Of a stretch of DNA of 64,000 nt, positions 49,749-60,790 are shown in pieces. The notes below the pieces were generated by a model, which saw only the letters and a list, made by a program, of their open reading frames with translations, searched no databases and had not been told where the DNA came from. Every line of letters starts with the position of its first letter. Within the stretch, counting starts at the first letter, position 1. The stretch is from the NCBI GenBank assembly GCA_947683625.1, contig CANTUR010000793.1, forward strand, positions 3,782,001 to 3,846,000. Reading direction: 5' to 3'. Origin of the DNA: Mallotus nudiflorus (taxonomy: Eukaryota; Streptophyta; Magnoliopsida; Malpighiales; Euphorbiaceae). The position numbers and the translations under genes were made by a program.

Positions 49749-51182
49749 CTAGAACATCTGGTCTTCAATTTGAATAAAGCTTAGATATTCATCATTGATC
49801 CAACTATACTTTTCCATGAATTGGTTGACTGATGGCTTTGTAGGAGGGTAATGATCTATGCTTTCTTTCCAGACATTTGCATTTTCCAAATCCTTCATTA
49901 CCTCCCAAACACAGTTATTGCACTTAAAACCTGCTCCAAGACTGATCATCAATATTCTGTCTCCTTTCTTAAGCCTCTTCTTTGCTTCCATGTAGCCTAA
50001 AACATACCAAAGACCACCAGCTGATGTGTTGCCGAATCGATGAAGAGCCATTCGAGCTGGTTCGAGATCATAATCATTCAGCCCTAGGCTCTTTCCAACC
50101 CCCTCAATTACTGCTTTTCCACCTGGGTGTAAGCAGAAATGCTGAATTCCAGTCTTGAGATTTAAAGCTGCTCCAACTGCTTCAAGATTCAGGTTTTTGC
50201 TTTTGTTTCGCCCATGAGACATGAAAATGTAACGAAGCAGTTCTGTTACAGGCAACACTTTGGGCAACAGTACTCTTAAATTCATGGAGAGAGCTTTAGC
50301 AGCGGCTTTTGTTAGGCTTCTTGTCAGGAGAAATCCTGCATAGCCTAGATCATCTTCTACTTGTATGCAGCATCCGTAGGCTTCATCATTGGAGCCAAAA
50401 TGAGTTCGAACAAGATGATTCAATTTGAAGATGGCTTTGTGCTTTAAAGCTCTATTGTTTGTCAATAGCATAGAACAGCCTCCTGAACGAAAAAGACAAT
50501 TGGATAGAAGCATGGACTTTTCTTTCCCACAATACCAATTTGGACCTATTGATTCTGTGCTCACAACAAGAGCTAAAGTTTTCTTGTATGATTTGAACAA
50601 CTGCTTGACTAGATCAACAGCTACAAGACTTGCACTACAACCCATTCCTGAAAGATTAAAGGCTTTAATATCTTCCCTCATCTTATATCTGTTAACTACT
50701 CTGGCTGTCAAAGATGGTGCAGGAGAGAATAAAGAAACGTTAACAGCAAGTATGTCAATTTCTGATGGAGAAATTCCTGTTCTTTCAAAGAGTTTGTCAA
50801 GTGTGTCGAACATGATATCGTCAATCTCCGAAAACGCATCCTCTAGAGAAGGATTTTCTTCTCTGCCTTGAATAATGTTTTTTGGGCCGTAAGTTTCATT
50901 GCCAATGCCAGAATTGGCAATAGTTTGTAACAAAAACCTGTATTGTTCGAGACCGAGGTTCTTGTTTCTCAGGATAAGCTTCGCGCAGGATTCAGTGTCA
51001 AGCATCCTGTCTTCAGGAGCCTTGTAGCACTCATAATCCAACATATAGCAGCACTGATCTCTGTTATGAAGGATCAGCTTGCAGAGATAGAAAATTATAT
51101 AGCAGAGAAAAGCCAAGAAAATTATCATGAAAGTTTCCATTTTGGAAAGGTTCAGATGAGAGCTTGTAAATGAGAAGTACAT
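49749..51182 (-). CDS. KCS: 3-ketoacyl-CoA synthase, KCS3/KCS12-like (very-long-chain fatty acid elongation)
   Basis: This is a single uninterrupted frame of 477 codons. KCS enzymes condense malonyl-CoA with a long acyl-CoA as the first step of the endoplasmic-reticulum elongase, feeding cuticular wax, suberin and sphingolipids. One hydrophobic membrane segment is at residues 16-37, followed by DQCCYMLDYECYKAPEDRM. The FAE1-type domain spans about 40-330 and the C-terminal chalcone-synthase-like domain about 345-430. Catalytic landmarks are Cys182 in NLSGMGCSAS, His261 in RTHFGSND, His348 and His352 in HFCLHPGGKAV, and His381 and Asn385 in HRFGNTSAGG. Their spacing matches Cys223, His391 and Asn424 of Arabidopsis FAE1 within two residues. 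The short one-helix N-terminus and motifs such as NWYCGKEKSM point to the KCS3/KCS12/KCS19 clade, some of whose members are reported to regulate KCS6 rather than act as ordinary elongases. Met15 (start at 51140, METFMIIF) fits the family start better than Met1. It is intact, unlike its neighbours. Confidence 0.93.
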   Translation of the reverse strand: MYFSFTSSHLNLSKMETFMIIFLAFLCYIIFYLCKLILHNRDQCCYMLDYECYKAPEDRMLDTESCAKLILRNKNLGLEQYRFLLQTIANSGIGNETYGPKNIIQGREENPSLEDAFSEIDDIMFDTLDKLFERTGISPSEIDILAVNVSLFSPAPSLTARVVNRYKMREDIKAFNLSGMGCSASLVAVDLVKQLFKSYKKTLALVVSTESIGPNWYCGKEKSMLLSNCLFRSGGCSMLLTNNRALKHKAIFKLNHLVRTHFGSNDEAYGCCIQVEDDLGYAGFLLTRSLTKAAAKALSMNLRVLLPKVLPVTELLRYIFMSHGRNKSKNLNLEAVGAALNLKTGIQHFCLHPGGKAVIEGVGKSLGLNDYDLEPARMALHRFGNTSAGGLWYVLGYMEAKKRLKKGDRILMISLGAGFKCNNCVWEVMKDLENANVWKESIDHYPPTKPSVNQFMEKYSWINDEYLSFIQIEDQMF

Positions 51183-51202
51183 ATAAATGAAAGTTTCTCT
51201 TC

Positions 51203-51210
51203 AATATATA
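51203..51210 (-). promoter_or_regulatory. Candidate TATA box of the KCS gene
   Basis: On the minus strand the sequence reads CTATATATTG about 65 bases upstream of the Met15 start and about 20 bases upstream of Met1. That position would place the transcription start near 51170-51180 and make Met15 the first usable start codon. This is inferred from motif and spacing only. Confidence 0.4.
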
Positions 51211-51429
51211 GAAGTTCTATAACACGTTTCTGTAAAACTTGTCCATTTATTTTCAGTGAATGTTTCTTCGAGTTAATATCTCTTTAAGTTAAAACTTCAA
51301 AAAGTTTTTGAGGATTTTCTCAACTACCTTCATGAATTCTTACAGACTGTAAAGTTAGAAGTGGGTCATCGACCATTGATTAGATACGTAGAGGAACTAG
51401 ACCAGCTAAGAGTGTACCTAGACATGACT

Positions 51430-51850
51430 TAACCAGAGAAAATTAACGAAATATGAATGATAGAAATGCAATTTTTGCTATAAAAATGAAAAATGCAATT
51501 TTTACTATAAAAATGAAAAATGTACGATAAAAATGACAAATTTATAGAAAAAGAAAATAAAAAAGATAAAAATAAAAATACAATTAATACAACAAAAATG
51601 ACAAATACAATTTTTACTATAAACATATGAATTTTATGATAAAAATAGTAAATTTATCAAAATCAAATAATAATGGCAAAAATAGCAAAAATGCAATTAA
51701 TATAATAAAAATGATAAAATGCAATTTTTACCATAAAATATGAACTTTACGATAAACAACAAATGTATTAAAAAAGAAAATAAAAATAACAAAATAATAA
51801 AAATGGAATTTTTAGCATAAAAATGTAAACTTTAGTATCAGAATACCCAT
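51430..51850. repeat. Degenerate A-rich minisatellite upstream of KCS
   Basis: Many diverged copies of a unit with AATGCAATTTTTACTATAAA and ATGACAAATT-like motifs are strung together with a period of roughly 30 bp. It lies 250-670 bp upstream of the KCS start and holds no gene. Confidence 0.6.
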
Positions 51851-52739
51851 TTTATATATAAAAAAGAAAAAATTGAAACACCTTAACAACCCACTCCTTC
51901 AACATATCTTAATCAAACTCCAAAATCATCACAATTTCAACACAAGCAATAACTAAATAAAAGAAAAAAAAAATACAAAAATGATAAAAGAAAAAAGTAG
52001 GAGAAGAAGAGAATGATTATGCAAATGCAAAATTTTATATAAAAAAATTTGGAAATCCTCATAAGGAATGATTATGCAAATGCAAAATTTTATATGATAG
52101 AGTTTGGAGATCCTCAGAAGGACTGAGTTATTACCCTAGATGTGTAGTTTAACAAAGATGATGTTTGGTTTGGTAAAAAAGGAATGCTAAATGATCCTAA
52201 GAAGAAAGAAAAATGGGTTTTTGGTGTTTGGATATGGGTCTCCACTAGTAGTTCACCTTGATTAGCACGGGTTTTAGATCAATAATCAATCATAAATTCA
52301 TCCAAAACAGTAGCATTTTCTCTCTCTAAAGTGTGTTTTTTGAGTTTCCAAAAAAAGTGCTCCCAAAAAGGGAAATTTTTGAATTTTTATAGACCCAAAA
52401 CATGACCCACGAGTGTGGGTCATGTGACCCATGAATATGGGTTGTGACTCACACATGTGGGTCATGGAGCCCTGACCTACAAGCGTGGGTTAGACCATTG
52501 CTTGTTGATTGGGCCAGCCTAGGGCTCCAGACCTTAGCTTTTCGCTCGTTTTGGGTTTTTTTGGGCCACTTCCGAGCGGTTTTTAGGGTTTAGGTGTGTT
52601 TTTGGGTATTTCTTCTTATCGGAGTGCTCTCAAGATGACTTCAAAGAAATGTTTCTTATGTCTCGTCGACATGGACCTCTATTATCGAATTTTTGGGGGA
52701 TTGCTAAAATTTAGGTAGCAATAGGTTGAAAGTGCGTTT
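51851..52739. other. Possible retroelement LTR remnant with tandem and palindromic repeats
   Basis: A unit of about 58 bp (GAATGATTATGCAAATGCAA and onward) is repeated in tandem at about 52009-52120. At 52401-52493 a GACCCACGAGTGTGGGTCAT-like palindromic motif recurs three to four times. The end (52640-52730) with TCTCGTCGACATGGACCTCT and TTTTTGGGGGATTGCTAAAA resembles the 3' part of some plant LTRs, but I could not find the partner end. No gene is seen. Confidence 0.3.
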
Positions 52740-53039
52740 ATGCCATCTTTAAACTCTTCTAATAGTCTCCTCACATTTCCTCAGTTTTCTCGTAACAAGG
52801 AAAAATGGATTGTGATCCCATTTATGTTGATATATAATATTATAAATTCAGCCTGTTCAGATAGAGAAATGTCTCCTCTGAACTACCAACAAAAAACCAA
52901 CATTTACCATACATCTCAACCGAATTGACAATTCTAGAAACTGAACTACTGAATCGAACCAACAACTCTTGTCGATTTGGTTTGGAAAATTAGGCACAAT
53001 CGATTCCTAGTCATCCCTAAAATAAAGGATGAAGAATAT

Positions 53040-53110
53040 AATTTTTAAATATTAGGGACCAAGTAGCATATTATGGTAAAATAGAGGGGGCAAACAATAA
53101 TTAACTCTTT
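53040..53110 (-). repeat. Fragment of the long inverted-repeat family
   Basis: The motifs AGGGACCAAGTAGCATATTA and AATAGAGGGGGCAAACAATA match the outer end of the arms at 8205-8425 and 26693-26889 (in inverted sense). Only the terminal 70 bases or so are recognisable. Confidence 0.4.
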
Positions 53111-53319
53111 AAATTATGCGAACAATAGTTCGAAATAATATATTAATTACTTTTTATGTGCATTGCATGTGAATGGTAGTACGTGCACTCATTATTAAAT
53201 TCAAATTAAAATTTGACATATATATTTATTAAATGTAACAAACAATTTATTATATTTTTTACTAATATTTAGGAATAAGCCATTGTTGGTCCCTTATATA
53301 CATACACACACGCATTGAG

Positions 53320-53975
53320 TTTTTATGCATTAATTGGTGTACATTGGATCCCATTATATTTATTTTTATCCATATTTAGTGCTTATATGCTAATTTGTAT
53401 ACAATGAGTCCTTGTACATTTTTTTTCTATGCATATTTCGTCCTTTGTTCACTGAAATTCCTTCGTGTTTAAAAAAATTATTAACATGAGTACGTTAAAA
53501 TTGTTAAATCTTAGAATACATTCTTTTTATTATTTTCTTATTAGATAAAAATATAAGTCATCGATTTCTAATAATTTTTTAGTAATAAATAAATGTATAT
53601 AATTTTTAATACTAAAAATATAAATTTCTATATATTAATAAATTTCTAATATAAATATTAGAATACATAATAATAATAAATTTCTAATTTGAATTTTTAT
53701 GTATTAATTTTTGCTCATTGGATCCCATTATATTTATTTTTCTGCATATCCTTATACGCTAATTGTATACAATGAGTCCTTGTACATTTTTTTTCAATGC
53801 ATATTGAGTCCTTGGTTCACTGAAATTCCTTTTATTGAAAAAAATTATTATATGAGTACATTAACATTGTTAAAGCTTAGAATACATACTTTTTATTATT
53901 TTCTTATTCAATAAAAATATAAGTCATCGATTTCTAATAAATTTCTAATAATAAAAAAATGTATATAATTTTTAA
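53320..53975. repeat. Tandem duplication, about 375-bp period
   Basis: The block from about 53320 to 53595 (landmarks TTGGATCCCATTATATTTAT, TACAATGAGTCCTTGTACAT and AAGTCATCGATTTCTAATAA) is repeated at about 53700-53975 in the same order with scattered changes. It is AT-rich and non-coding. Confidence 0.75.
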
Positions 53976-54193
53976 TAATTAAAAATATATGTATAACAAA
54001 ATTTTAATTTAATTGTATATGATAAATATTTTTATTCATTTTGATTCGAAGAATATTTTAATTGGTTATTAACATTTATGTTTTAACTAATTGATTTATA
54101 ATCTCTTTAATTGAAAATCCTAATAAAATATTTTATTATTAATGCAACTCATTATTGCAGTTATGAATTAAAAAAATTTAATTTGGTCAATTT

Positions 54194-54196
<3 letters not shown>

Positions 54197-54237
<41 letters not shown>

Positions 54238-54254
54238 CTGCAATAATTCGCAAG

Positions 54255-54291
<37 letters not shown>
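54197..54291. repeat. (TA)n and (ATA)n microsatellites
   Basis: A TA run of about 40 bp (54197-54236) is followed after about 22 bases by an ATA run of about 33 bp (54259-54291). Confidence 0.95.
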
Positions 54292-54399
54292 TATTTTTAA
54301 TAAAATTTGAAGAGAAATTATATCAGATAATGCACCATAACATCCTAATTAGACTAACACCCTAATAGTATCTACATCATTTACAACACTCTCCTATAA

Positions 54400-54698
54400 T
54401 ATCATTAAAAAAAATAAAAAAAGAAATAAACATCAGTTCGTACAACCTATCAAGGGTAAATGACGAAAAACAAACGAAGGAACCTATTTAAAATTATAAT
54501 TGGTTTCACCCATTGCATCATGTTGCATTAAATCTTGGCATTTCGTTGGGTACGTTGGCCACCATGTTTCCTCTTCTAAGCCAATAGCCAAATTAGAAAG
54601 CTTATCTGCCACTTGATTACCTTCTCTGTAGTGGTGGCTTACATGAACTTGCATTCGACTAAGGAACTCAAGAAATTTCTCCTAATCAAGACGAAGAG
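54400..54698 (-). pseudogene. LINE C, 3' part (RNase H end), split from 62552-64000
   Basis: On the minus strand the reading contains HYREGNQVADKLSNLAIGLE, the RNase H C-terminal signature, followed by EETWWPTYP. The final 48 bases before the LTR insertion (54651-54698) are repeated at 62552-62599, where the same LINE resumes. The 3' end of the LINE is not clearly delimited. It is a member of the same broad family as LINE A and B but more diverged from both. Confidence 0.75.
54651..54698. repeat. 48-bp direct repeat, left copy (also 62552-62599)
   Basis: GCATTCGACTAAGGAACTCA and onward, ending CAAGACGAAGAG, is LINE C sequence. It recurs at 62552-62599 with five or so mismatches. It brackets the 7.85-kb composite X/Y/Z insertion exactly. 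Confidence 0.9.
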
Positions 54699-55229
54699 TG
54701 ATACGAACCTTACCTATAACAAAATAGAACGTGCATTCAACTTTGAAATCTAACTCAAGGATCATCAAGAATAGGTTGTGTTGATAGAGTTAAACCCCTT
54801 ACTTATTAATTTGAAGCAAGATACTTAGCTATTAAGAGATGAACAATCACACAATTCTAAGTCTAATATAATCTAGCAATTGTAATGAAAGGTATATGTA
54901 AAATAATTCAAGTAAACTTGCAAAGTTTCAAAAAAATAAAGTTAAGGGAAAACCTCACTTAATTGAACAAAATTGTAAAAAATACATCCTAAATTCATCC
55001 AAAATATGTTTAGCCCTTATAGAGGCATGTAAAGAACCTAATCCTTAAAGGAAAAGATTTTATTCATTATTCCCAAAGATACCTATATAGAAAAATCCTT
55101 AATTAAGGAGATTTCATTCAAAATAGGACAACTAATGACAACTCATGTTTGAAAGTCAAAATTGACAACTCATAACAAGCAAAATGACAACTCATGACAA
55201 CTAAACATTAAAGCATGCCATGTCACATG

Positions 55230-58200
55230 TGATACAAACGTGGTTAACTTGTACCAAATCCATATTCAATGTTAATAACCTTGCTAAGGATCGTTCATAA
55301 ATCAAGCAAAAAGAAAATCTAATCTCCAACAAGACCCTTAAATAAACCTGTACTTAAGAACCTTAATTATAAAGAATTAAAGGTTGTTTAATGTAAACCT
55401 AAGATTAACAAAGTCAATTTTCAGTCTAAATTAAACTAGGTTTGAATATACCAAGCCTTCACTTGATAAATTCAAAAAAGTTCTTTTAAAAATAAAAGAG
55501 AAGGTCTTTAACCTCATAAGAATTGAAATTTAATTGATAAAACTTATTCAATTTCATTCTACAATGCTATGGCCTTTATATAGGCATGTAACATCCTAAT
55601 CCTTTAAGGAATATGTTTTCTTACTTATTCCTAAAAATACCTATAAATTAAAATCCTTTATTAAATAGGATCCCTTTAAAAATATAACAACTAATGACAA
55701 TTAAGCTTTGAAAAGTCCAATTGACAACTCGTGACAACTAAGCATTAAAAAGTCATATTGACAACTCATGACAACTAAACAAATAACTAATGACAACTAA
55801 ACTTTGAAGCATGTCATTTCGCATGTCAAGTTGGATGTTGACCATTGACTTTGACTTATTGACTTTGAATTTGACTTTGACTTGTTGACTTTAACTTGAA
55901 ATATCCTTGAATCTTCTTACATCTTCTAGAATGTTCTTGAATCTTCCTTATTGACTCCAAAATTGAAAATAACCCAAAAATTAATCCAAGCTTTGTACTT
56001 TACTTTATTGATGTGTAGACTTTATAAATTAACCCTTTTGAGGATCATATCATTCCCTCCCTCTTAAAGATGATTCATCCTTAAATCATGCCCATCTTCT
56101 AAAGTTGATAAATTCATATATCCTCCGGGGTCAAATACAAATACCTTAGTAGAGTACTTCTCTTTTGAAGCAATGATGCATATAAGCAACTTTAGAATAA
56201 CTTGAACTTGAGGATTTACTCAAAATGCAGCACTAATATTCATAAACTTGTAAATGTTCAATCCTTATTGTTTCCTTCTAAACTTAAAACATGAATATCT
56301 TAAGCTCTTCTTATTACAATTGAAAACTATAATGATTCCCTTGAATGAAGTAAAATATTGCAGCTCTTTCTCAAACTTCATGCTAGGAATGAAATCTTCA
56401 ATGGTATTATTGACCTTGTAATGCATTGCAACAACATCATCAAATGGATCTTTATAGGGCTTCGAGGTCTATAAAACAACTTTCAAAACACTAGAAAAAG
56501 AAAGATTATAATTGTTAGTATCATTATTATGAATAACAATCTTCTTATCCTTCATAATGCTCTCAATCTCTAGTTTCCTCTTTTTTGCACAAACTTCCAG
56601 ATTCCCTCTTCATGGTTCATATACTCTTTATTATCATAATATGCATTCTTGACAACTCCTTGGTTAGTTAATCCTTCTAAAAGTTCACTAAGTTACTTAA
56701 AAATTTGTGAAAACTCCTTATTAACTTCAATATCTCTTTAAAAATTTTGTAATTTCTCATCAATTTCTTCGCTAAGCTGCACAGACTTGCCATTATCTTT
56801 AACTTTTTGTGATATTTCATCAAGGCTTTTGGCATTATATTTCTCCAACACCTCCATAATTTCTTTATTAACTATTTTCTCTTCAAAATCATTGTTCACA
56901 CTTTCTTCATTAACCAAGACATGAATGTTGTCATCCTCCTTAATAACCTAATCATCTACTTCAATGCATAATTGCTCTTCAAATTTCTCACCTTGCTCAC
57001 TCAAACCATTTTCAACACATAACTCACTCAACTCAATTTTAACAACCAACTCCCTCTTTTCTTTTCTCTCATTATGTCTCTTAACAACTTCAACATTCTT
57101 TGAACTTTGTTTATGCCCTTCAAAGTGATTATGCCAATCCTTATAATAATGATTTGGCATAAACCTCTTTCGCATGATAATCTTCATCTCTTGCCATATA
57201 GAGATTGGTTCTTCTCCACAATGCCTTCTTGAGACCACTAGTTGATTCCACCAAGCTAGTGCATAGCCCATGAATGCACTGGTTGCAAGCTTCACTTTCT
57301 TTTCCTCATAGTAGTTGTGGCAATTAAACATAAAATCTACCTTCTTTTCCCATGCTAGATATGCTTCAAGATCACTTTTGCCATGGAAATTAGGTATCTT
57401 CATCTTTATGCTCCTAAGATTATTGTCTTACTTATTGTGCCCTTGAATGCTCTCATTAATAAATTCATCATCATCATGCCATCTCCCTCCATGAACTTGT
57501 CTATATGTGATTTAAGTTATATTGTTGGTGTTATTAGCAATGGTTGTGGCTTGGCTTTGCTCTAACCTCCCTATTTGCTCTCGAACCTATTGATGGCTGT
57601 TTAACAATTGACTCATTTGTTCTTACATTGCCTTTATAAAGAGCTTCTATTCGAGATCTATCTTAGCCTCCTTTAGATATGCCATATTATAAATAAAGAA
57701 ACAAAAGAACATAAAAACTCACAAGTAACACTCCCTCATGTGTTTACACTCAAAGAATGTCACTCAATGCTCGTGTTTCACTCAATTAGGCTTTTACCCT
57801 CTTCTGAGCTCACCACTTGCCCTTCACCTCTCAAATTCCTTTCTTATAGTTCTTATGGAACTTAAGTTACTAATTATCAAATTAAGCTCAATACAAAACA
57901 AACAAAGTAAAATTAAACTCAAAATTGACTACAAGAGCCAAAGAAAATGCAACAACAAAGACAATATCCAAATAAAACAAAAATAAGAAATTTTAGAATA
58001 AGTGTTTAAACTACCCTAAATGTAACTTAAGAAGAAGAGTAGAATATTCAGAATTGAAATAAGGCAAAGGTATTTTTAATTTAGAATCAAAACAACAAAT
58101 TGGAATGGTTTTAGGCCAAATTGAATTCAAATTTGATTAATTCAACTTTTTTTTCACACTTCAAAGCCTTTTTTTCTTCCTTTTTTTGGTTTTTTTATAT

Positions 58201-59354
58201 AACAGATGTAAAAATGTTCGAGTTAAGAACAAACTCAAATTAATATTTATTTATGACAAACAAAGACTCTTAAGATACAAAACAACAAGAATATAAATGA
58301 TTTTTTTTATTTTTTTGTTTAAAGACTAAAATAGATTGAAATATAAAGAAAAGAATGAAATTGACTCAAGATAATAAAGAAAATCGAATTTAATCACAAT
58401 TAACAAAAAGAAAATAAATTAATATTAAACAAGACAAAAAAATGAATGAAAAACAGGTTTTTTTTTTTTTGGATTAAATGCAAACAACAAAGAAAAGTAA
58501 AGATACGTACTTGATTAATGAGCCAAAGCTCTGATACCAAATGATATGAATGTAGTTAACTTGTACCAAACCCGTTTTCAATGTTGATAGCCTTACCAAG
58601 GATCGTTCATAAATCAAGCAAAAAGAAACTCTAATCCCCAATAAGACCCTTAAATAACCTGTACTTAAGAACCTTAATTATAAAGAATTAAAGGTTGTTT
58701 AATGTAAACCTAATATTAACAAAGTCAATTTTAAGTCTAAGTTAAACTAGGTTTGAATATACCAAGCCTTCACTTGATAAATTCATAAAAGTTCTTTTAA
58801 GAATAAAATAGAAGGACTTTAACCTCACAAGAATTGAAATTTGATTGATAAAACTTATTCAATTCATTCTACAATGCTATGGCCTTTATTTAGGCATATA
58901 AACATCCTAATCCTTGAAGGAATAGGTTTTTTCTTACTTATTCCTAAAGACACCTATAAAGGAAAATCCTTTATTAAATAGGATCCCTTTAAAAATATAA
59001 CAACTAATGACAACTAAGCTTTGAAAAGTCAAATTGACAACTCATGACAACTAAGTATTGAAAAGTCATATTTACAACTCATGAAAACTAAACAAATAAC
59101 TAATGACAACTAAGCTTTGAAGCATGCCATGTCACATGTCAAGTTGGATGTTGACCATTGACTTTGACCTGTTGACTTTGAATTTGACTTTAACTTGTTA
59201 ACTTTGACTTGGAATATGCTTGAATCTTCTTACATCTTCTAGAATCTTCCTTATTAACTCTAAATTGAAAATAACCCAAAAATTGATCCAAGCTTTGTAC
59301 TTGACTTTATTGATGTGTAGACTTTATAAATTAACCCTTTTGAGGATCGTATCA
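55230..59354 (-). mobile_element. Gag-only LTR retrotransposon Y, complete, nested in X
   Basis: The 5' LTR is 58542-59354 and the 3' LTR 55230-56052 (minus-strand element), about 815-823 bp each. The primer-binding site at 58528-58540 reads TGGTATCAGAGC on the element strand, the classic initiator-methionine site. The polypurine tract AAGAGGGAGGGAA adjoins the 3' LTR at 56053-56065. The target duplication ACATG is at 55225-55229 and 59355-59359. The interior is 2.49 kb with gag-type coding only. Each LTR has a TATA motif (CCTATATAAAGG on the element strand near 55571-55584) and an upstream run of TTGAC motifs. X and Y share termini, primer site and tract, so they are sister families. Confidence 0.9.
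56560..57440 (-). pseudogene. Element Y gag ORF, disrupted
   Basis: The longest open part (56948-57403, 151 residues) reads MKIPNFHGKSDLEAYLAWEK and KVDFMFNCHNYYEEKKVKLA. It continues GYALAWWNQLVVSRRHCGEE and WQEMKIIMRKRFMPNHYYKD. This is a Gypsy gag capsid region (retrotransposon gag family). After a stop it continues as a highly charged, glutamate/lysine-rich tail with several further stops. No protease, reverse transcriptase or integrase follows before the 3' LTR. The product would form virus-like particles if expressed with a helper polymerase. Confidence 0.8.
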
Positions 59355-59684
59355 ACATGTTGACCATTGACCATTGACTTGGACTTGTTGACTATTTGAC
59401 TTGGACATTGACTTATTGACTTTGACTTAGAACATCCTTGAATCTTCTCACATCTTCTAGAATCTTCTTGAATCTTCCTTTTTTACTATAAAATAGAAAA
59501 ATAAATCAAAATTCGTCCATATGAAGCTAATTAATTTTAGAGTAGGAAATTAAGCTAATTAGCTTGAATTCTTTATATTCAGACACTTTTGATCCTCTTT
59601 AAGGTTCATATTATTCCCTCCCTCTTAAAGATGATTCGCCCTCGAATCATAGCCATCTTCTAAAGTTGATAAATTTGCAAATCC

Positions 59685-60790
59685 TTAAGGGTCAAATACA
59701 AACACCTTTGTTGAAAGCCTCTCCTTTGAAGTAAGAATCCATAGAAGTAGCTTCAATATAGCTTGAACTTGATCGAACATAGAACTATTTTCCATGAACT
59801 TGTAAGGATTGTATTTATGTTGCTTCCTTCTAAACTTGAAACATGAATATCTCAAGTTCTTCTTGGTACAAGCAAAGACTCCATAGATTGTATTGTGGAC
59901 ATAAGGAACTTCAATAACATCATTAAATGGATCTTTGTATGGCATAAAGCTCTGTAAAACAACTTTTAAATTGCTAGAAAAAGAAAGATTAATGCTGTTA
60001 GCATAATCATGATGAATAATTAACTCTTTACCGTCCTTCTTCTTTTGTGTACAAACTTTTTGATATTCCTCTTCATGATGTATGCACTCTTCATGTTCAC
60101 AAGATGCACTCTTTACAACTTCTTGAGTAGTGAATCCTTGTAAATACTCATTATTTGCTTTAATGACTTCAACACTTTCATCATTCTTAGATTTATACAC
60201 TTTCATCGTCTCCTCATAAGGACCTCCTTCCTTTTTATACTCTAAAGCAATTTTAATTACAACCTTCAAAGAGATAGAAGATTCTAATTGCAATTCTTTC
60301 TTCAATTTCTTACCAATCTCGCACTTAAGCCCATTGATGAATTTTGTAACTTTTTGCCTTTTGAATTCATCTTCATCACTTGCTATTACAAATAACTTAA
60401 AAATTTTAACATAATCATTAACATATAATTCATCACCTTGTTTAAGCCTTTGTAATTTAAGATGAAACTTATCCCTAACTTAATGAGGAATAAAATGTCT
60501 AGTCATTAACCTTTTCATTATCTCCTAATTTTTAATCTTACTAGGCCCATTCATGCTTTATGATGCCATTAAATCTTCCCACCATATAATAGCATGACCT
60601 AAAAATTTACAAGAAGCAAGTTTACACTTTTGGAAATCACTTAATTCAAGAGAATCAAATATCTCCTCCATTTGTTGCACCCATTCCAAATAAATATAAG
60701 GATCATCCCCACCAAGAAAATAAGGCACGTCCATAATAACCACACATAAAGATAATTTAGAAAAAGATATAAAAGAAATCCTCACAAAAC
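59685..60790 (-). pseudogene. Element X gag ORF, disrupted
   Basis: The N-terminal part (60558-60785) reads MDVPYFLGGDDPYIYLEWVQ, QMEEIFDSLELSDFQKCKLA and GHAIIWWEDLM. After two stops and a gap come KFHLKLQRLKQGDELYVNDY and FINGLKCEIGKKLKKELQL, the typical gag progression. The 206-residue frame at 59685-60305 continues from this gag and ends VFVFDP, just before the polypurine tract. The tail is rich in charged residues and is not recognisable as protease or polymerase. The organisation parallels the gag of element Y but the sequence is clearly different. Confidence 0.75.

Noticed and set aside
50425..51173. Plus-strand open frames of 148 and 76 codons opposite the KCS gene
   Set aside because: They are antisense shadows of a well-supported conserved coding sequence and match no known family.
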